Shown one piece after another: positions 1 to 8,876 of a stretch of 64,000 bases of DNA. A program made the translations under genes and the position numbers. The stretch is from positions 1 to 64,000 of the forward strand of contig NZ_BONV01000017.1 in NCBI RefSeq assembly GCF_016862895.1, in the 5' to 3' direction. Origin of the DNA: Planotetraspora kaengkrachanensis. GTDB taxonomy: Bacteria > Actinomycetota > Actinomycetes > Streptosporangiales > Streptosporangiaceae. How positions within the stretch are numbered: position 1 is the stretch's first letter; every line of letters starts with the position of its first letter. The notes under the pieces are model-generated. The model was not told where the DNA came from and searched no databases. It saw only the letters and a list, made by a program, of their open reading frames with translations.

Positions 1-45
1 CATCCCCGCAAAACTCATCCCCGCAAAACTCATCCCCGCAAAATC
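1..45. repeat. 15-bp tandem repeat, about three copies, cut by the window edge
   Basis: Three head-to-tail copies of CATCCCCGCAAAACT; the third diverges in its last bases. The array starts at base 1, so more copies may lie outside. Read on the minus strand each unit contains GGGGATG, a purine run beside an ATG, and encodes a repeating MSFAG. It lies beyond the 3' end of the CorA gene. Function unknown. Confidence 0.8.
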
Positions 46-60
46 CCCTCGGCCCCCGGC

Positions 61-91
61 CCTCCGCCCGCCCCGGCCCCCCGGGCGGGGG
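61..91 (-). terminator. Hairpin terminator after the CorA gene
   Basis: A GC-only stem of about ten base pairs (61-70 with 82-91, one G-T pair) and an 11-base loop lies three bases beyond the stop codon of the minus-strand CorA gene. There is no clear U-tract, as is common for high-GC actinobacterial terminators. Confidence 0.5.
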
Positions 92-93
92 GG

Positions 94-1218
94 TCAGAGC
101 CAGCCGTTGCGGCGGAAGGCTCGGTGGAGCAGCGTGCAGGCGACGACCATGAGCCCGATCACGACGGGATATCCGTAGGCGGCCCGCAGTTCGGGCATGT
201 GATCGAAGTTCATCCCGTAGATGCCCGCGATCATCGTGGGAACCGAGATGATCGCGACCCAGGAGGAGATCTTCCGCATGTCCTCGTTGGCGAGCGCGTT
301 CGAGCGCGCGAGCGCGGCCTGCAGGATGGAGTCGGAAAGCTCGTTCGACGCCTGAACCTGCTCGCACACGCGGGCCAGGTGGTCGCCGACGTCGCGGAAG
401 TACTCCCGCATGTCCGACGGGATCATGCGCCTCTGGGGAAGGGCGTTGAACGGCGTCTGCAGGGGGGCGACGGCCCGCTTGAGCTCGAGCATCTCCCGCT
501 TGAGCTGGTAGATGCGGTTGATGTCGCGCGAGCTGACCTCGGCGAAGACCGCCGCCTCGACCTCTTCGAGCTCGGCCTGCATGAGGTCGGCGACCTGGAG
601 GTACTTGTCGACGACGTGGTCGGCGATGGCGTGCAGCACACCGGTCGGCCCGCGGCCGAGCACCTTCGGCTTGTCCTCGAGCCTCTCCCTGACGTCGGCG
701 AGGGGACAGTGCCTGCCGTGCCGTACGGTCACGACGAAGTCGGGGCCCACGAAGATCATTATTTCGCCGGTGCCGATGATCTCACTGGTGGCGGTCAGCA
801 CCTCGTGATCGAGGAAGGCGACGGTCTTGAGCACGACGAACAGGGAGTCGCCGTACCGCTCGACCTTGGGCCGCTGGTGGGCCTTGATCGCGTCTTCGAC
901 CGCCAGGGGGTGCAGGCCGAACACGTCGGCCAGCCATTCGACCTCGGGCGCCGCCGGCTCGTACAGGCCGACCCACACGTACGCGTCGGGGATGGGCTTG
1001 CCGGCGTTGTGCGTCCGGACGAGGTGCACAGCCTCCGCGATGCCGTCGGCTGCGACCTTACTGCCGCCGATGTACGCGCCGAACTCGACGAGGGACTTGC
1101 TCGGCGGTACACACGGGCCGCTCAGCTTCTCCGGGGGGTTGATCACGGACGTGCTGAGACGCGTGGGAATTACCCGGGCATTTCTGGTAATACGAGGGAA
1201 AATAGCAGTAGAGCGCAT
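94..1218 (-). CDS. corA: CorA-family magnesium/cobalt channel
   Basis: A 374-residue inner-membrane divalent-cation channel of the CorA family, which acts as a pentamer gating Mg2+ (or Co2+/Ni2+) uptake. The large N-terminal cytoplasmic domain ends in long helices rich in Glu, Lys and Leu. The first transmembrane helix is followed by the diagnostic YGMNF motif (the GMN selectivity filter), and a second helix ends in a basic tail (HRAFRRNGWL). The ATG is supported by GGAAGGGA just upstream. The first 45 or so residues are a poorly conserved extension. It is divergent from purD, and nothing nearby suggests which metal is moved. The family call is firm; ion specificity is unknown. Confidence 0.92.
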   Translation of the reverse strand: MRSTAIFPRITRNARVIPTRLSTSVINPPEKLSGPCVPPSKSLVEFGAYIGGSKVAADGIAEAVHLVRTHNAGKPIPDAYVWVGLYEPAAPEVEWLADVFGLHPLAVEDAIKAHQRPKVERYGDSLFVVLKTVAFLDHEVLTATSEIIGTGEIMIFVGPDFVVTVRHGRHCPLADVRERLEDKPKVLGRGPTGVLHAIADHVVDKYLQVADLMQAELEEVEAAVFAEVSSRDINRIYQLKREMLELKRAVAPLQTPFNALPQRRMIPSDMREYFRDVGDHLARVCEQVQASNELSDSILQAALARSNALANEDMRKISSWVAIISVPTMIAGIYGMNFDHMPELRAAYGYPVVIGLMVVACTLLHRAFRRNGWL

Positions 1219-1577
1219 GGCGGTCCCTTCCCGCCCGAGTCAGCACGCTCCACGCGCGACGTAATGTCACCCCTTATTAAGGCGTGAACTGCCCCTCGGG
1301 CTCAGTTGTGAAGTGGTCGGGAGTGCGCACGTCGCACGTGCGCGAGCACGTACTGACGGGATCACCAGAATTCATCCCGAACCACCTCCAATCGCCACGA
1401 GAGGGGACGAAGCCCGCCCAAGTTACCACATACGAGGGATGGCCGCCTTTTGAGCGTACCCAACCCCCCAGTGAGATCATGCACCACTCGTGAAATTCGC
1501 CCGGCACCTCCAGCGAATCGGGCACGGCGCCCGCTCGGGCGGAACGAGCGCCGTGTAAACGGCGCGACAATGGACAC
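1219..1577. promoter_or_regulatory. Divergent corA / purD intergenic region
   Basis: About 360 bases without a convincing gene separate the divergent corA and purD starts, so both promoters should lie here. It holds one clean inverted repeat, GCGCACGT-CGC-ACGTGCGC at 1325-1343, far upstream of purD, which could be an operator. A partial copy of the GATCATGCAC repeat core seen at 20 and 23.5 kb lies at 1475-1484. I see no riboswitch-like fold or tRNA. Confidence 0.4.
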
Positions 1578-2819
1578 GTGCGCGTTCTCGTCATCGGATC
1601 CGGGGGCCGCGAGCATGCTCTGTGCCGCGCCCTCCGACTCGACCCGGCCGTCTCAGAGCTCCACTGCGCCCCCGGCAACGCCGGGATCGCGGAAGTGGCG
1701 ACTCTGCACCCCGTGACACCCACGGACGGAGCGGCCGTCTCCGCTCTGGCCGTACGGCTGGGGGCCGACCTGGTCGTCATCGGCCCGGAGGCCCCGCTGG
1801 TCGCGGGCGTCGCCGACGCCGTCCGGGCGCAGGGCATCCCCTGCTTCGGCCCGTCGCGCGAGCCGGCCGCGATCGAGGGGTCCAAGGCGTTCGCCAAGGA
1901 CGTCATGGTGGCCGCCGGGGTCCCCACCGCACGGGCGTTCACCTGCACGACGGAGGAGGAGGTCGCCGCGGCGCTCGACACGTTCGGCCCGCCGTACGTC
2001 GTGAAGGACGACGGCCTGGCCGCGGGCAAGGGCGTCGTCGTGACCGGCGACCGCGACGAGGCGCTGGCCCACGCCCGGGCGTGCGAACGGGTCGTCGTGG
2101 AGGAGTATCTCGACGGTCCCGAGGTGTCGCTGTTCGCGTTGTGCGACGGTCTGACGGCCGTGCCGCTCCAGCCGGCACAGGACTTCAAGCGCGCCCACGA
2201 CGGGGACGAGGGCCCGAACACCGGCGGCATGGGCGCCTACACGCCACTGCCCTGGGCGCCCGCGGACCTCACCGAGCAGGTCATGGCCGAGGTCGTCAGC
2301 CCGACGGTCGCCGAACTCGCCCGGCGCGGCATGCCGTACACCGGGGTCCTGTACGCGGGGCTCGCCCTCACGAAGGCCGGGCCGCGGGTCATCGAGTTCA
2401 ACGCCAGGTTCGGCGACCCGGAGACGCAGGTCGTGCTCGACCGGCTGGCGACGCCGCTGGCGGGCCTGCTGCTCGCGTGCGCGACGGGAGACCTCGCGGC
2501 GCACGGCCCCCTCCGCTGGCGGGAGGGCGCGGCCGTGACCGTGGTGGTCGCGGCGGAGAACTACCCGGCCGACCCGGTGAAGGGCGACGTCATCGAAGGG
2601 CTCCCGGTGAAGGCCTCGAACGCGTACGTCCTGCACGCGGGCACCGCCTTGGACGGCGGCCGGCTGGTGTCGAACGGCGGCAGGGTGCTCAACGTGATCG
2701 GCACCGGCGAGGACCTCGCGCAGGCCCGGGCGGCGGCCTACGAGGCGCTCGAGAAGATCTCGATGCGCGGTTCCCACCACCGGTCCGACATCGCGCTGTC
2801 GGCCGCGGCCGGCGGCTGA
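1578..2819 (+). CDS. purD: Phosphoribosylamine-glycine ligase
   Basis: GAR synthetase, the ATP-grasp enzyme joining phosphoribosylamine to glycine in step two of purine synthesis. The 413 residues match the usual length. Visible landmarks are the N-terminal [10 protein letters not shown] loop, [14 protein letters not shown] leading into the ATP-grasp domain, [13 protein letters not shown] (ATP binding), [12 protein letters not shown], and [15 protein letters not shown] near the metal site. Translation starts at GTG ([10 protein letters not shown]); no upstream start fits better. The purC gene follows 44 bases downstream on the same strand, which suggests co-transcription. Confidence 0.96.
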   Translation: MRVLVIGSGGREHALCRALRLDPAVSELHCAPGNAGIAEVATLHPVTPTDGAAVSALAVRLGADLVVIGPEAPLVAGVADAVRAQGIPCFGPSREPAAIEGSKAFAKDVMVAAGVPTARAFTCTTEEEVAAALDTFGPPYVVKDDGLAAGKGVVVTGDRDEALAHARACERVVVEEYLDGPEVSLFALCDGLTAVPLQPAQDFKRAHDGDEGPNTGGMGAYTPLPWAPADLTEQVMAEVVSPTVAELARRGMPYTGVLYAGLALTKAGPRVIEFNARFGDPETQVVLDRLATPLAGLLLACATGDLAAHGPLRWREGAAVTVVVAAENYPADPVKGDVIEGLPVKASNAYVLHAGTALDGGRLVSNGGRVLNVIGTGEDLAQARAAAYEALEKISMRGSHHRSDIALSAAAGG

Positions 2820-2863
2820 CCCGGCCGGTTCGGGCCTGTGCGGGGCCGAATAAACTCGGGACG

Positions 2864-3712
2864 GTGAAGCACCTCCACTCCGGCAAGGTCCGCGACCTGT
2901 ATGAGACCGACGACGGGCTGCTGCTGATGGTGGCCTCGGATCGGATCTCCGCGTTCGACTATGTGCTCGAACCCGGCATCCCCGACAAGGGGGAGATACT
3001 GACGCGCCTGTCGTTGTGGTGGTTCGACCAGCTCAAGGACGTGGTCCCCAACCACGTGGTCTCGACGGACGTGCCTGCCGAGTTCGCGGGCCGGGGCGTC
3101 CTGTGCCGACGGCTGGACATGGTGCCGGTCGAGTGCGTCGCCCGCGGCTACCTGACCGGCGGCGGCCTGCTCGAGTACCGCGCGGACGGCGTCGTCTCCG
3201 GCGTACGGCTCCCGCCCGGCCTCGACAACGGGTCGCGGCTGCCCGAGCCGATCTTCACCCCCTCGACCAAGGCCCCGACGGGCCTGCACGACGAGCCGAT
3301 GACGTTCGACCAGGTCGTCGGCGAAGTGGGCGCGGAGGTCGCCGACAGGCTCCGGCAGATCACACTCGACGTCTACACCCGCGGCGCCGAGATCGCCCTG
3401 GAGCGGGGCATCATCCTGGCCGACACGAAGATCGAGCTCGGTTGGGACGCCGACGGCGTGCTGACCCTGGGCGACGAGATCCTGACGCCGGACTCCTCCC
3501 GTTTCTGGCCGCAGGAGCTCTGGGAGCCGGGACGGCCGCAACCGTCGTTCGACAAGCAGTACGTCAGGGACTGGCTGGTCTCCCCCGAATCCGGCTGGGA
3601 CAGGAATTCCGGCGAGGCGCCCCCGCCGCTGCCCGAAAAGGTCGTCGAACGTACGCGACAGCGTTACGTGGAGGCGTACGAACAACTGACCGGATCAGCC
3701 TTCAGGAGTTAG
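2864..3712 (+). CDS. purC: SAICAR synthase (phosphoribosylaminoimidazole-succinocarboxamide synthase)
   Basis: Joins aspartate to CAIR with ATP to form SAICAR in purine synthesis. The 282-residue protein opens with HSGKVRDLYE, the family's N-terminal motif, then SDRISAFD and the substrate-binding VECVARGYLTGGG. ADTKIELG and DEILTPDSSRFW follow in the C-terminal half. I chose the GTG at 2864 because the homologous sequence begins there; the reading frame continues upstream through purD but that part is only a shadow of it. The ribosome binding site is weak, so translation may depend on coupling with purD. Confidence 0.95.
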   Translation: MKHLHSGKVRDLYETDDGLLLMVASDRISAFDYVLEPGIPDKGEILTRLSLWWFDQLKDVVPNHVVSTDVPAEFAGRGVLCRRLDMVPVECVARGYLTGGGLLEYRADGVVSGVRLPPGLDNGSRLPEPIFTPSTKAPTGLHDEPMTFDQVVGEVGAEVADRLRQITLDVYTRGAEIALERGIILADTKIELGWDADGVLTLGDEILTPDSSRFWPQELWEPGRPQPSFDKQYVRDWLVSPESGWDRNSGEAPPPLPEKVVERTRQRYVEAYEQLTGSAFRS

Positions 3713-3873
3713 TCACTCCCGTCACACCCGCATCAGTGGCATGGAGCTCCATCTAAGGCCTTCCGGGGGTTGTTCCCCCACGAAACGCTCGGGATAGCGG
3801 CTACTCTGGGCCGACGGCGTGGCTGCCGCCATATTGCGGGTCCCCCACTTCCCCCGACTTAGGAGTCTCATTC

Positions 3874-5151
3874 ATGGTTCGTTACCGCGTGCGCGGTGGC
3901 AACGTACTGCGTGGAACCGCCTTCATCCAGGGCGCGAAGAACGCCGTACTGCCCATGATCGGGGCGGCGCTGCTCGCCTCGGAGGGCCGCACGGTGCTGC
4001 GCAACGTACCCGTGATCGAGGACGTGCGCAGAGCCGTCGAGCTCGCGGAGGCCGTAGGCGCCAAAGTGGAGTTCCACGAGACCGAGCGGACGCTGGTGAT
4101 CGACGCGTCCCGGCTCACCAGCCCGGTCCTCCCCGCCGACATCGCGCGACGGTTCCGCGGCTCCGTGTTGTTCGTCCCCGCCCTGCTGCACCGGCTCGGC
4201 GAGGCGGTCATCGAGGGAATCGGCGGCTGCAACCTCGGCAGCAGGAACCTGGACTTCCACTACCTCGGCTACAAGCGCCTCGGCGCGATCGTGGACGAGG
4301 GCGAGAGTGTCATCCACATCAAGGCGGCCGGGCTCGTCGGCCACTCCCTCTACCTCGACACGCCCTCCCACACGGGCACCGAGAACCTCATCATGGCGGC
4401 GGCGCTCGCCAAGGGCACCACGATCATCGAGAACGCGGCCCTGGAGCCCGAGGTCCTCGACGTGATCGGGATGCTCACCCGCATGGGCGCCAAGATCAGC
4501 GGTGGGGGGACCGGCTTCATCACGGTCGAGGGCGTCGACGAACTGACCGCGGTCGAGCACACCGTGATGCCGGACCGGCTCGACGCCGGCGTCTTCGCGA
4601 TGGCCGCCGCCATCACGGGCGGCGAGGTGAACCTCGTCGGCGCCTCGCTGGAGCACCTCGGCGTCGTCCGGTGGAAGCTGGAGCAGATGGGCGTCGAGTT
4701 CGAGACCGACGGCGCCGTCCTCCACGTCCGGCGCGACCGCAACCTGCGCCCGATCAACGTGATCACCGACACCTACCCGGGCTTCGCGACCGACCTCCAG
4801 TCGCCGCTCATGACGGTGGCCTGCCTCGCGGACGGCTCCAGCTACATCCACGAGCGCATCTTCGACGGGCGCTTCGCGCTCGCGGGGGAGCTCAACAAGA
4901 TGGGCGCCAGAATCGAGGTCGACGGAAGCCGCGCGGTGGTCCACGGACCCACGCCGTTGCACGGCGCCGAAGTGACCGCCCACGATCTGCGGTCCGGAAT
5001 CGCGCTCGTTCTCGCCGGCCTCGCGGCCGACGGAGAGACGACGATCGACTCCGGATATCTCATCGATCGGGGACACGCGGCCCTGGCTCAGCGTATGCAG
5101 GCACTCGGCGCAGATGTGGAACGGGAAATTTCCCCTTTGAGTGAGGGCTGA
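3874..5151 (+). CDS. murA: MurA-family enolpyruvyl transferase (UDP-GlcNAc 1-carboxyvinyltransferase)
   Basis: A 425-residue enolpyruvyl transferase of the EPSP synthase/MurA fold. MurA moves enolpyruvate from PEP to UDP-GlcNAc, the first committed step of peptidoglycan synthesis. The key residues are present: GAKNAVLP with Lys22, the catalytic-loop cysteine at residue 119 in GGCNLGSR, and YPGFATDLQ carrying the aspartate general base. Conserved Cys predicts fosfomycin sensitivity. The loop reads GGCNLGSRNLDFH where standard MurA has GGCAIGARPVDLH, so this may be a divergent paralogue (MurA2-like) rather than the housekeeping enzyme. No other cell-wall gene adjoins. AGGAG upstream supports the ATG. 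Confidence 0.85.
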   Translation: MVRYRVRGGNVLRGTAFIQGAKNAVLPMIGAALLASEGRTVLRNVPVIEDVRRAVELAEAVGAKVEFHETERTLVIDASRLTSPVLPADIARRFRGSVLFVPALLHRLGEAVIEGIGGCNLGSRNLDFHYLGYKRLGAIVDEGESVIHIKAAGLVGHSLYLDTPSHTGTENLIMAAALAKGTTIIENAALEPEVLDVIGMLTRMGAKISGGGTGFITVEGVDELTAVEHTVMPDRLDAGVFAMAAAITGGEVNLVGASLEHLGVVRWKLEQMGVEFETDGAVLHVRRDRNLRPINVITDTYPGFATDLQSPLMTVACLADGSSYIHERIFDGRFALAGELNKMGARIEVDGSRAVVHGPTPLHGAEVTAHDLRSGIALVLAGLAADGETTIDSGYLIDRGHAALAQRMQALGADVEREISPLSEG

Positions 5152-5308
5152 GTCCACAAACCCAATTATCCGCTCGACCAGCGGAAACATTAAATTCACC
5201 AGAACCGCCACCCCCTCCCAGAATGGCATTCCGGCAAATCCGGGCGTGACATTACGGCCTTAACCAGCGATCGTTCCAAAGAGAACCACAACAACGAGGG
5301 CTCGTGGG

Positions 5309-6655
5309 ATGGGACGAACATTGGTCGAACGCACGGAAGACACTCCGCGCGGGTCGCGCCTGAGCGCGGGGACGCCGGACCTCACCATCGGCGTGGTGGG
5401 GTCGCACGACCTCGTCGAGCGGGTGATGCTCATGGGACATGCGGCGGCTCCGGTACCCTGCCGGCTGGTCGCCGCCGCCTATCGGGACGAGCAGGAGGCG
5501 GCCGACAAGGTGACCCGGCTCGGTCCCGGTGTGGACGCCTGCCTGTTCGCCAGCCCGGTCCCGTTCGAGTTGGCCCGGCGGGCGGGGGTCCTGACGGTGC
5601 CCGCCACGCACGTGCAACTCGGCGGCGCCGCGCTGGTCTCGGCGATCGCACGCGCGATGATGGACGACCGCATCGATCCCCGGCGGGTGAGCATCGACGT
5701 GCTGAACCGGTCGGAGATCGATGAGGCCTACTCCGATCTGAACCTCCCTTCCGGCGACGTCCACAGCCGTGACGAGCCGGGGGCGACGGGCACCATCACG
5801 GCCTTCCACGAGCGGCTGCTGCGTCAGGGCGTCACGACGGGCGTGCTGACGTGCGTCCAGGCGGTCGCCGACCGGCTGTCCGCCGCGGGGGTACCGGCCA
5901 TCCCGATCCGGCCGACGTCGGCCGCGATCCGTTCCGCTCTGCACACCGCGGGCCTGCTCGGCGCCCGGCACCGGCTGGAGGAGTCGCAGCTCACCGTCAT
6001 CCTGGTGGAGGTGCCGACGCTGCGCGAGCCCGTACGGCGGGCCTCCCCGCGTTACTGGCGCGACGAACTGCGACTGTCCCTGCATCGGCTGCTGGTTCAG
6101 GAGGCCAACCGGATCAACGCGAGCGTGTGGCCCATCGACGATCACAGCTATCTGGTGGTGGCGACGAAGGGTTCGATCGCCGCGGCCACCGACGGCTTCC
6201 GGGTCCTGCCGTTCGCGGCCAGGATCCGCGAGGAGCTGGGGCTGGCCGTCGAGGTGGGCGTCGGCATGGGCCGTACGACCCATGACGCGGAGACCCACGC
6301 ACGGGGCGCGCTGACCCGGAGCCAGGGCGGCAAACAGGCTCAGGGCTTCGCGGTGGACCGGGAGGGCAGGGCGCTCGTGCCACCGCCCCGGATGCCGCCC
6401 CAGTCGGGCGGGCCGGCCAAGCCCCGCGGTGTCGAGGTTCTCGCCCGCCTGGCCGCCAAGCTCGAGGGCGGGGACACGGTCGTGGACGCGGAGGGGGCCG
6501 GGCGGATGCTCGGCGTCACACCCCGCACGGCTCGGCGGTTGTTGCGCACGCTGGTTGACGAGGGACTCGCGTGGCCGCTTCCGCCGAACCGCACTCCGCA
6601 GCCCGGCCGGCCGCGCCAGTTGTACCGGCTGATCGTGGAGAAGCTCAGTCGCTGA
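5309..6655 (+). CDS. Putative three-domain transcriptional regulator
   Basis: A 448-residue protein with three recognisable parts. Residues about 25-220 look like a PrpR_N-type sensor domain (IGVVGSHDLVERV, then alternating strands and helices). Residues about 230-340 resemble a degenerate GGDEF or GTP-cyclohydrolase-III-like domain, without a canonical GGDEF motif. The last 80 residues form a winged helix (GAGRMLGVTPRTARRLLRTL) ending in a basic GRPRQLYRL stretch. It is therefore probably a ligand-responsive DNA-binding regulator. An AACGAGGG box precedes the ATG. It lies between the MurA-like gene and a DMT exporter, either of which could be a target. The ligand is unknown. Confidence 0.55.
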   Translation: MGRTLVERTEDTPRGSRLSAGTPDLTIGVVGSHDLVERVMLMGHAAAPVPCRLVAAAYRDEQEAADKVTRLGPGVDACLFASPVPFELARRAGVLTVPATHVQLGGAALVSAIARAMMDDRIDPRRVSIDVLNRSEIDEAYSDLNLPSGDVHSRDEPGATGTITAFHERLLRQGVTTGVLTCVQAVADRLSAAGVPAIPIRPTSAAIRSALHTAGLLGARHRLEESQLTVILVEVPTLREPVRRASPRYWRDELRLSLHRLLVQEANRINASVWPIDDHSYLVVATKGSIAAATDGFRVLPFAARIREELGLAVEVGVGMGRTTHDAETHARGALTRSQGGKQAQGFAVDREGRALVPPPRMPPQSGGPAKPRGVEVLARLAAKLEGGDTVVDAEGAGRMLGVTPRTARRLLRTLVDEGLAWPLPPNRTPQPGRPRQLYRLIVEKLSR

Positions 6656-6711
6656 GCCTTCGTCAGGTGCGCCGTCTGTATTGTCTGATTCAGGCGATAT
6701 TGTCATGACCC

Positions 6712-7656
6712 ATGGGACGGAACGGTCGTGACATCCGGGTCTGGTTGGCGCTTGCCGCTGTCTACGTGATCTGGGGTTCGACGTATCTCGCCATCAAGTT
6801 CGCCACCGAGAGCATCCCTCCCCTGCTCAGCGGCGGGCTCCGTTTCATCACGGCCTCGCTGATCCTGGGGACGGTGCTGCTCGTCCGGAAGGGGTTCGCG
6901 GCGTACCGGATCACCTGGCGGGAGTTCGGCGGCGCCGCGCTCGTCGGGCTGCTCCTGCTGACCGCCGGCAACGGCATGGTGGCCCTGGCGGAGCAGTACA
7001 TCTCCAGTGGCCTGGCCGCCCTGCTCGTGGCGTCGGTGCCGTTGTGGCTGATCGTGCTGCGGATGGTCGTCCGCGACCGGCCGCACATGCTGACGATGGC
7101 CGGGGTGCTCGTGGGCTTCGTCGGCGTGGCGGGCCTGTCACTGGGCGGCGGGACGTCGGCGGGCACCGTCGGGATCCTCGTGATCCTGCTGGCCTCGGTG
7201 TCCTGGTCGCTCGGCTCCTTCCTGTCACCGCGGATCTCGATGCCGAAGGATCCGTTCATGGCCAGCACCATCGAGATGGTCGCCGGAGGCGTGGGTCTCC
7301 TGGTGCTGGGCACCTCGTTCGGCGAGCGGCTCGACATCGGGGCCGTGACCGGGCGCTCCTGGCTGGCCGTTGCCTACCTGGTCGTCGCCGGATCGCTGGT
7401 CGCCTTCACGTCGTACGTGTGGTTGCTGGGCAACGCGCCCATCTCGCTCGTGTCGACGTACGCGTACGTGAACCCGGTGGTCGCGGTGCTCCTGGGCACG
7501 GCCATCGTGGGCGAGCAGGTGACGCACGCCATGCTGCTGGCCGGAGCGCTCATCGTGGTCGGCGTGGCCCTCGTGGTCTCCACCGAGCGGACCAAGCCGG
7601 CCCCTCGAAAGGACGCGGGTCAGCCACGCGTCGGCTCCCCGGAACCAGGGCTGTGA
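6712..7656 (+). CDS. EamA/DMT-superfamily exporter (YedA/RhaT-like)
   Basis: A 314-residue membrane protein of the drug/metabolite transporter superfamily, with two EamA repeats giving about ten transmembrane helices. The first repeat begins YVIWGSTYLAIKFA, a hallmark of the group, and the second begins SVSWSLGSFLSPR. A hydrophilic tail follows residue 290. Relatives export amino acids or other small metabolites; the substrate cannot be read here. It starts 56 bases after the regulator gene and may be co-transcribed with or controlled by it. Its stop codon overlaps the first base pairs of a strong hairpin. Confidence 0.85.
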   Translation: MGRNGRDIRVWLALAAVYVIWGSTYLAIKFATESIPPLLSGGLRFITASLILGTVLLVRKGFAAYRITWREFGGAALVGLLLLTAGNGMVALAEQYISSGLAALLVASVPLWLIVLRMVVRDRPHMLTMAGVLVGFVGVAGLSLGGGTSAGTVGILVILLASVSWSLGSFLSPRISMPKDPFMASTIEMVAGGVGLLVLGTSFGERLDIGAVTGRSWLAVAYLVVAGSLVAFTSYVWLLGNAPISLVSTYAYVNPVVAVLLGTAIVGEQVTHAMLLAGALIVVGVALVVSTERTKPAPRKDAGQPRVGSPEPGL

Positions 7657-7696
7657 GCTCGTCCGTGAGCTCGTTCGTGAGCTCACGGACGAGCTC
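7655..7696. terminator. Bidirectional terminator with a perfect 18-bp stem
   Basis: The arms at 7655-7672 and 7679-7696 are exact reverse complements (each begins and ends with GAGCTC) around a six-base loop. The stem starts inside the exporter stop codon and ends 11 bases before the stop of the convergent aminotransferase gene, so it can end transcripts from both sides. Confidence 0.85.
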
Positions 7697-7707
7697 AGGC
7701 CGCGTGG

Positions 7708-8766
7708 TCAGCGCCTGAACGCCTCGGCGGCGGCGAGGAAGGTGTCGTTGGCCTCCACGTCGCCGATCGAGATGCGCGCGCCCTCACCCGCGAAGGGACG
7801 GACGGCCACGCCGCTCTCGGCGCACAGGTCGGCGAACTCCATGGTGCGGTCGCCGAGACGCAGCCACACGAAGTTGGCCTCGGTGGGGGGCACCGTCCAG
7901 CCCTGCGCGATCAGGGTCTCCCGCACACGGGTGCGCTCCTTGACGACGGACTCGACCCGCTCGAGCAGCTCGTCTTCGGCGTCGAGGGACGCCAGGGCCG
8001 CGGTCTGCGCGAGGTGGTTGACCGCGAACGGCAGCAACGTCTTCCTGACGGCGGCCGCCACCGGCGCGTGGCCGATCAGGTAACCGACGCGCAGCCCGGC
8101 CAGGCCGTACGCCTTGGAGAACGTCCGCAGGACCGCGACATTGGGCCGCTCGCGATAGAAGGTCAGCCCGTCGGGCACGTCGACGTCCCGGACGTACTCC
8201 CGGTAGGCCTCGTCCAGGACCACCAGCACGTTCTCGGGCACCCGGTCGAGGAACCCGCGCAGCTCTGCCGAACGGTTTACCGTGCCCGTCGGGTTGTTCG
8301 GATTGCAGACGAAGATCAGACGCGTCTCGGGCGTCACCGCGTCGGCCATGGCGTCGAGGTCGTGGGTCTCGTCCACGAGCGGGACCTCGACCGAGACGAC
8401 CCCGGCGAGGCTGGCGAGCGTCGGGTATGCCTCGAAGGACCGCCAGGCGTACATGACCTCGGCCCCCGGCTCTCCGACGGCCTCCAGCACCTGCTGGGCC
8501 ACCGCCACCGAACCCCCGCCCAGGGCGACGTGGTCGTACGGCACGCCGAACCGCGCCGCGAGTGCCTCGGTGAGTTTCACCGACCCGGGATCGGGATAGC
8601 GGTTGATCTGAGTGGCCGCCTTCGCGATCGCCTCGACGACGGAGGGCAGCGGCTCGTACGGGCTCTCGTTGGAGGAGAGCTTGAACGACCGGCCCTCCGC
8701 GGAAACCACGGTCTTGCCCGGCTTGTAGGCCGGCATCGTGTCCAGGATCGCGCGAAAACGAGGCAT
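7708..8766 (-). CDS. hisC: HisC-type aminotransferase (histidinol-phosphate or aromatic amino acid)
   Basis: A 352-residue PLP-dependent class I/II aminotransferase of the HisC group. It has [11 protein letters not shown] near the N-terminus, NPNNPTGT (157-162 region), DEAYREY, and [14 protein letters not shown] in which Lys218 should form the Schiff base. HisC moves an amino group from glutamate to imidazole-acetol phosphate. No other his gene is nearby, and stand-alone actinobacterial homologues are often aromatic aminotransferases (Pat), so the substrate is uncertain. I start at the ATG of [10 protein letters not shown] because homology begins there and TAAGGAAC precedes it; the frame stays open upstream without family similarity. 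Confidence 0.85.
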   Translation of the reverse strand: MPRFRAILDTMPAYKPGKTVVSAEGRSFKLSSNESPYEPLPSVVEAIAKAATQINRYPDPGSVKLTEALAARFGVPYDHVALGGGSVAVAQQVLEAVGEPGAEVMYAWRSFEAYPTLASLAGVVSVEVPLVDETHDLDAMADAVTPETRLIFVCNPNNPTGTVNRSAELRGFLDRVPENVLVVLDEAYREYVRDVDVPDGLTFYRERPNVAVLRTFSKAYGLAGLRVGYLIGHAPVAAAVRKTLLPFAVNHLAQTAALASLDAEDELLERVESVVKERTRVRETLIAQGWTVPPTEANFVWLRLGDRTMEFADLCAESGVAVRPFAGEGARISIGDVEANDTFLAAAEAFRR

Positions 8767-8876
8767 GTTCCTTACCTTAGGAGATGGGTGGGACGGCCCC
8801 GCAACCCGCCGAGATCCAACCGTATGGGACCACGGGGATCGTGACGGCGGACGAGCCGGACGCCCCGGGGTGAGGT

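Noticed and set aside
1622-2833. Long plus-frame reading frame upstream of purC
   Set aside because: It is an Arg/Gly-rich shadow of purD in another frame; homology to purC begins only at 2864.
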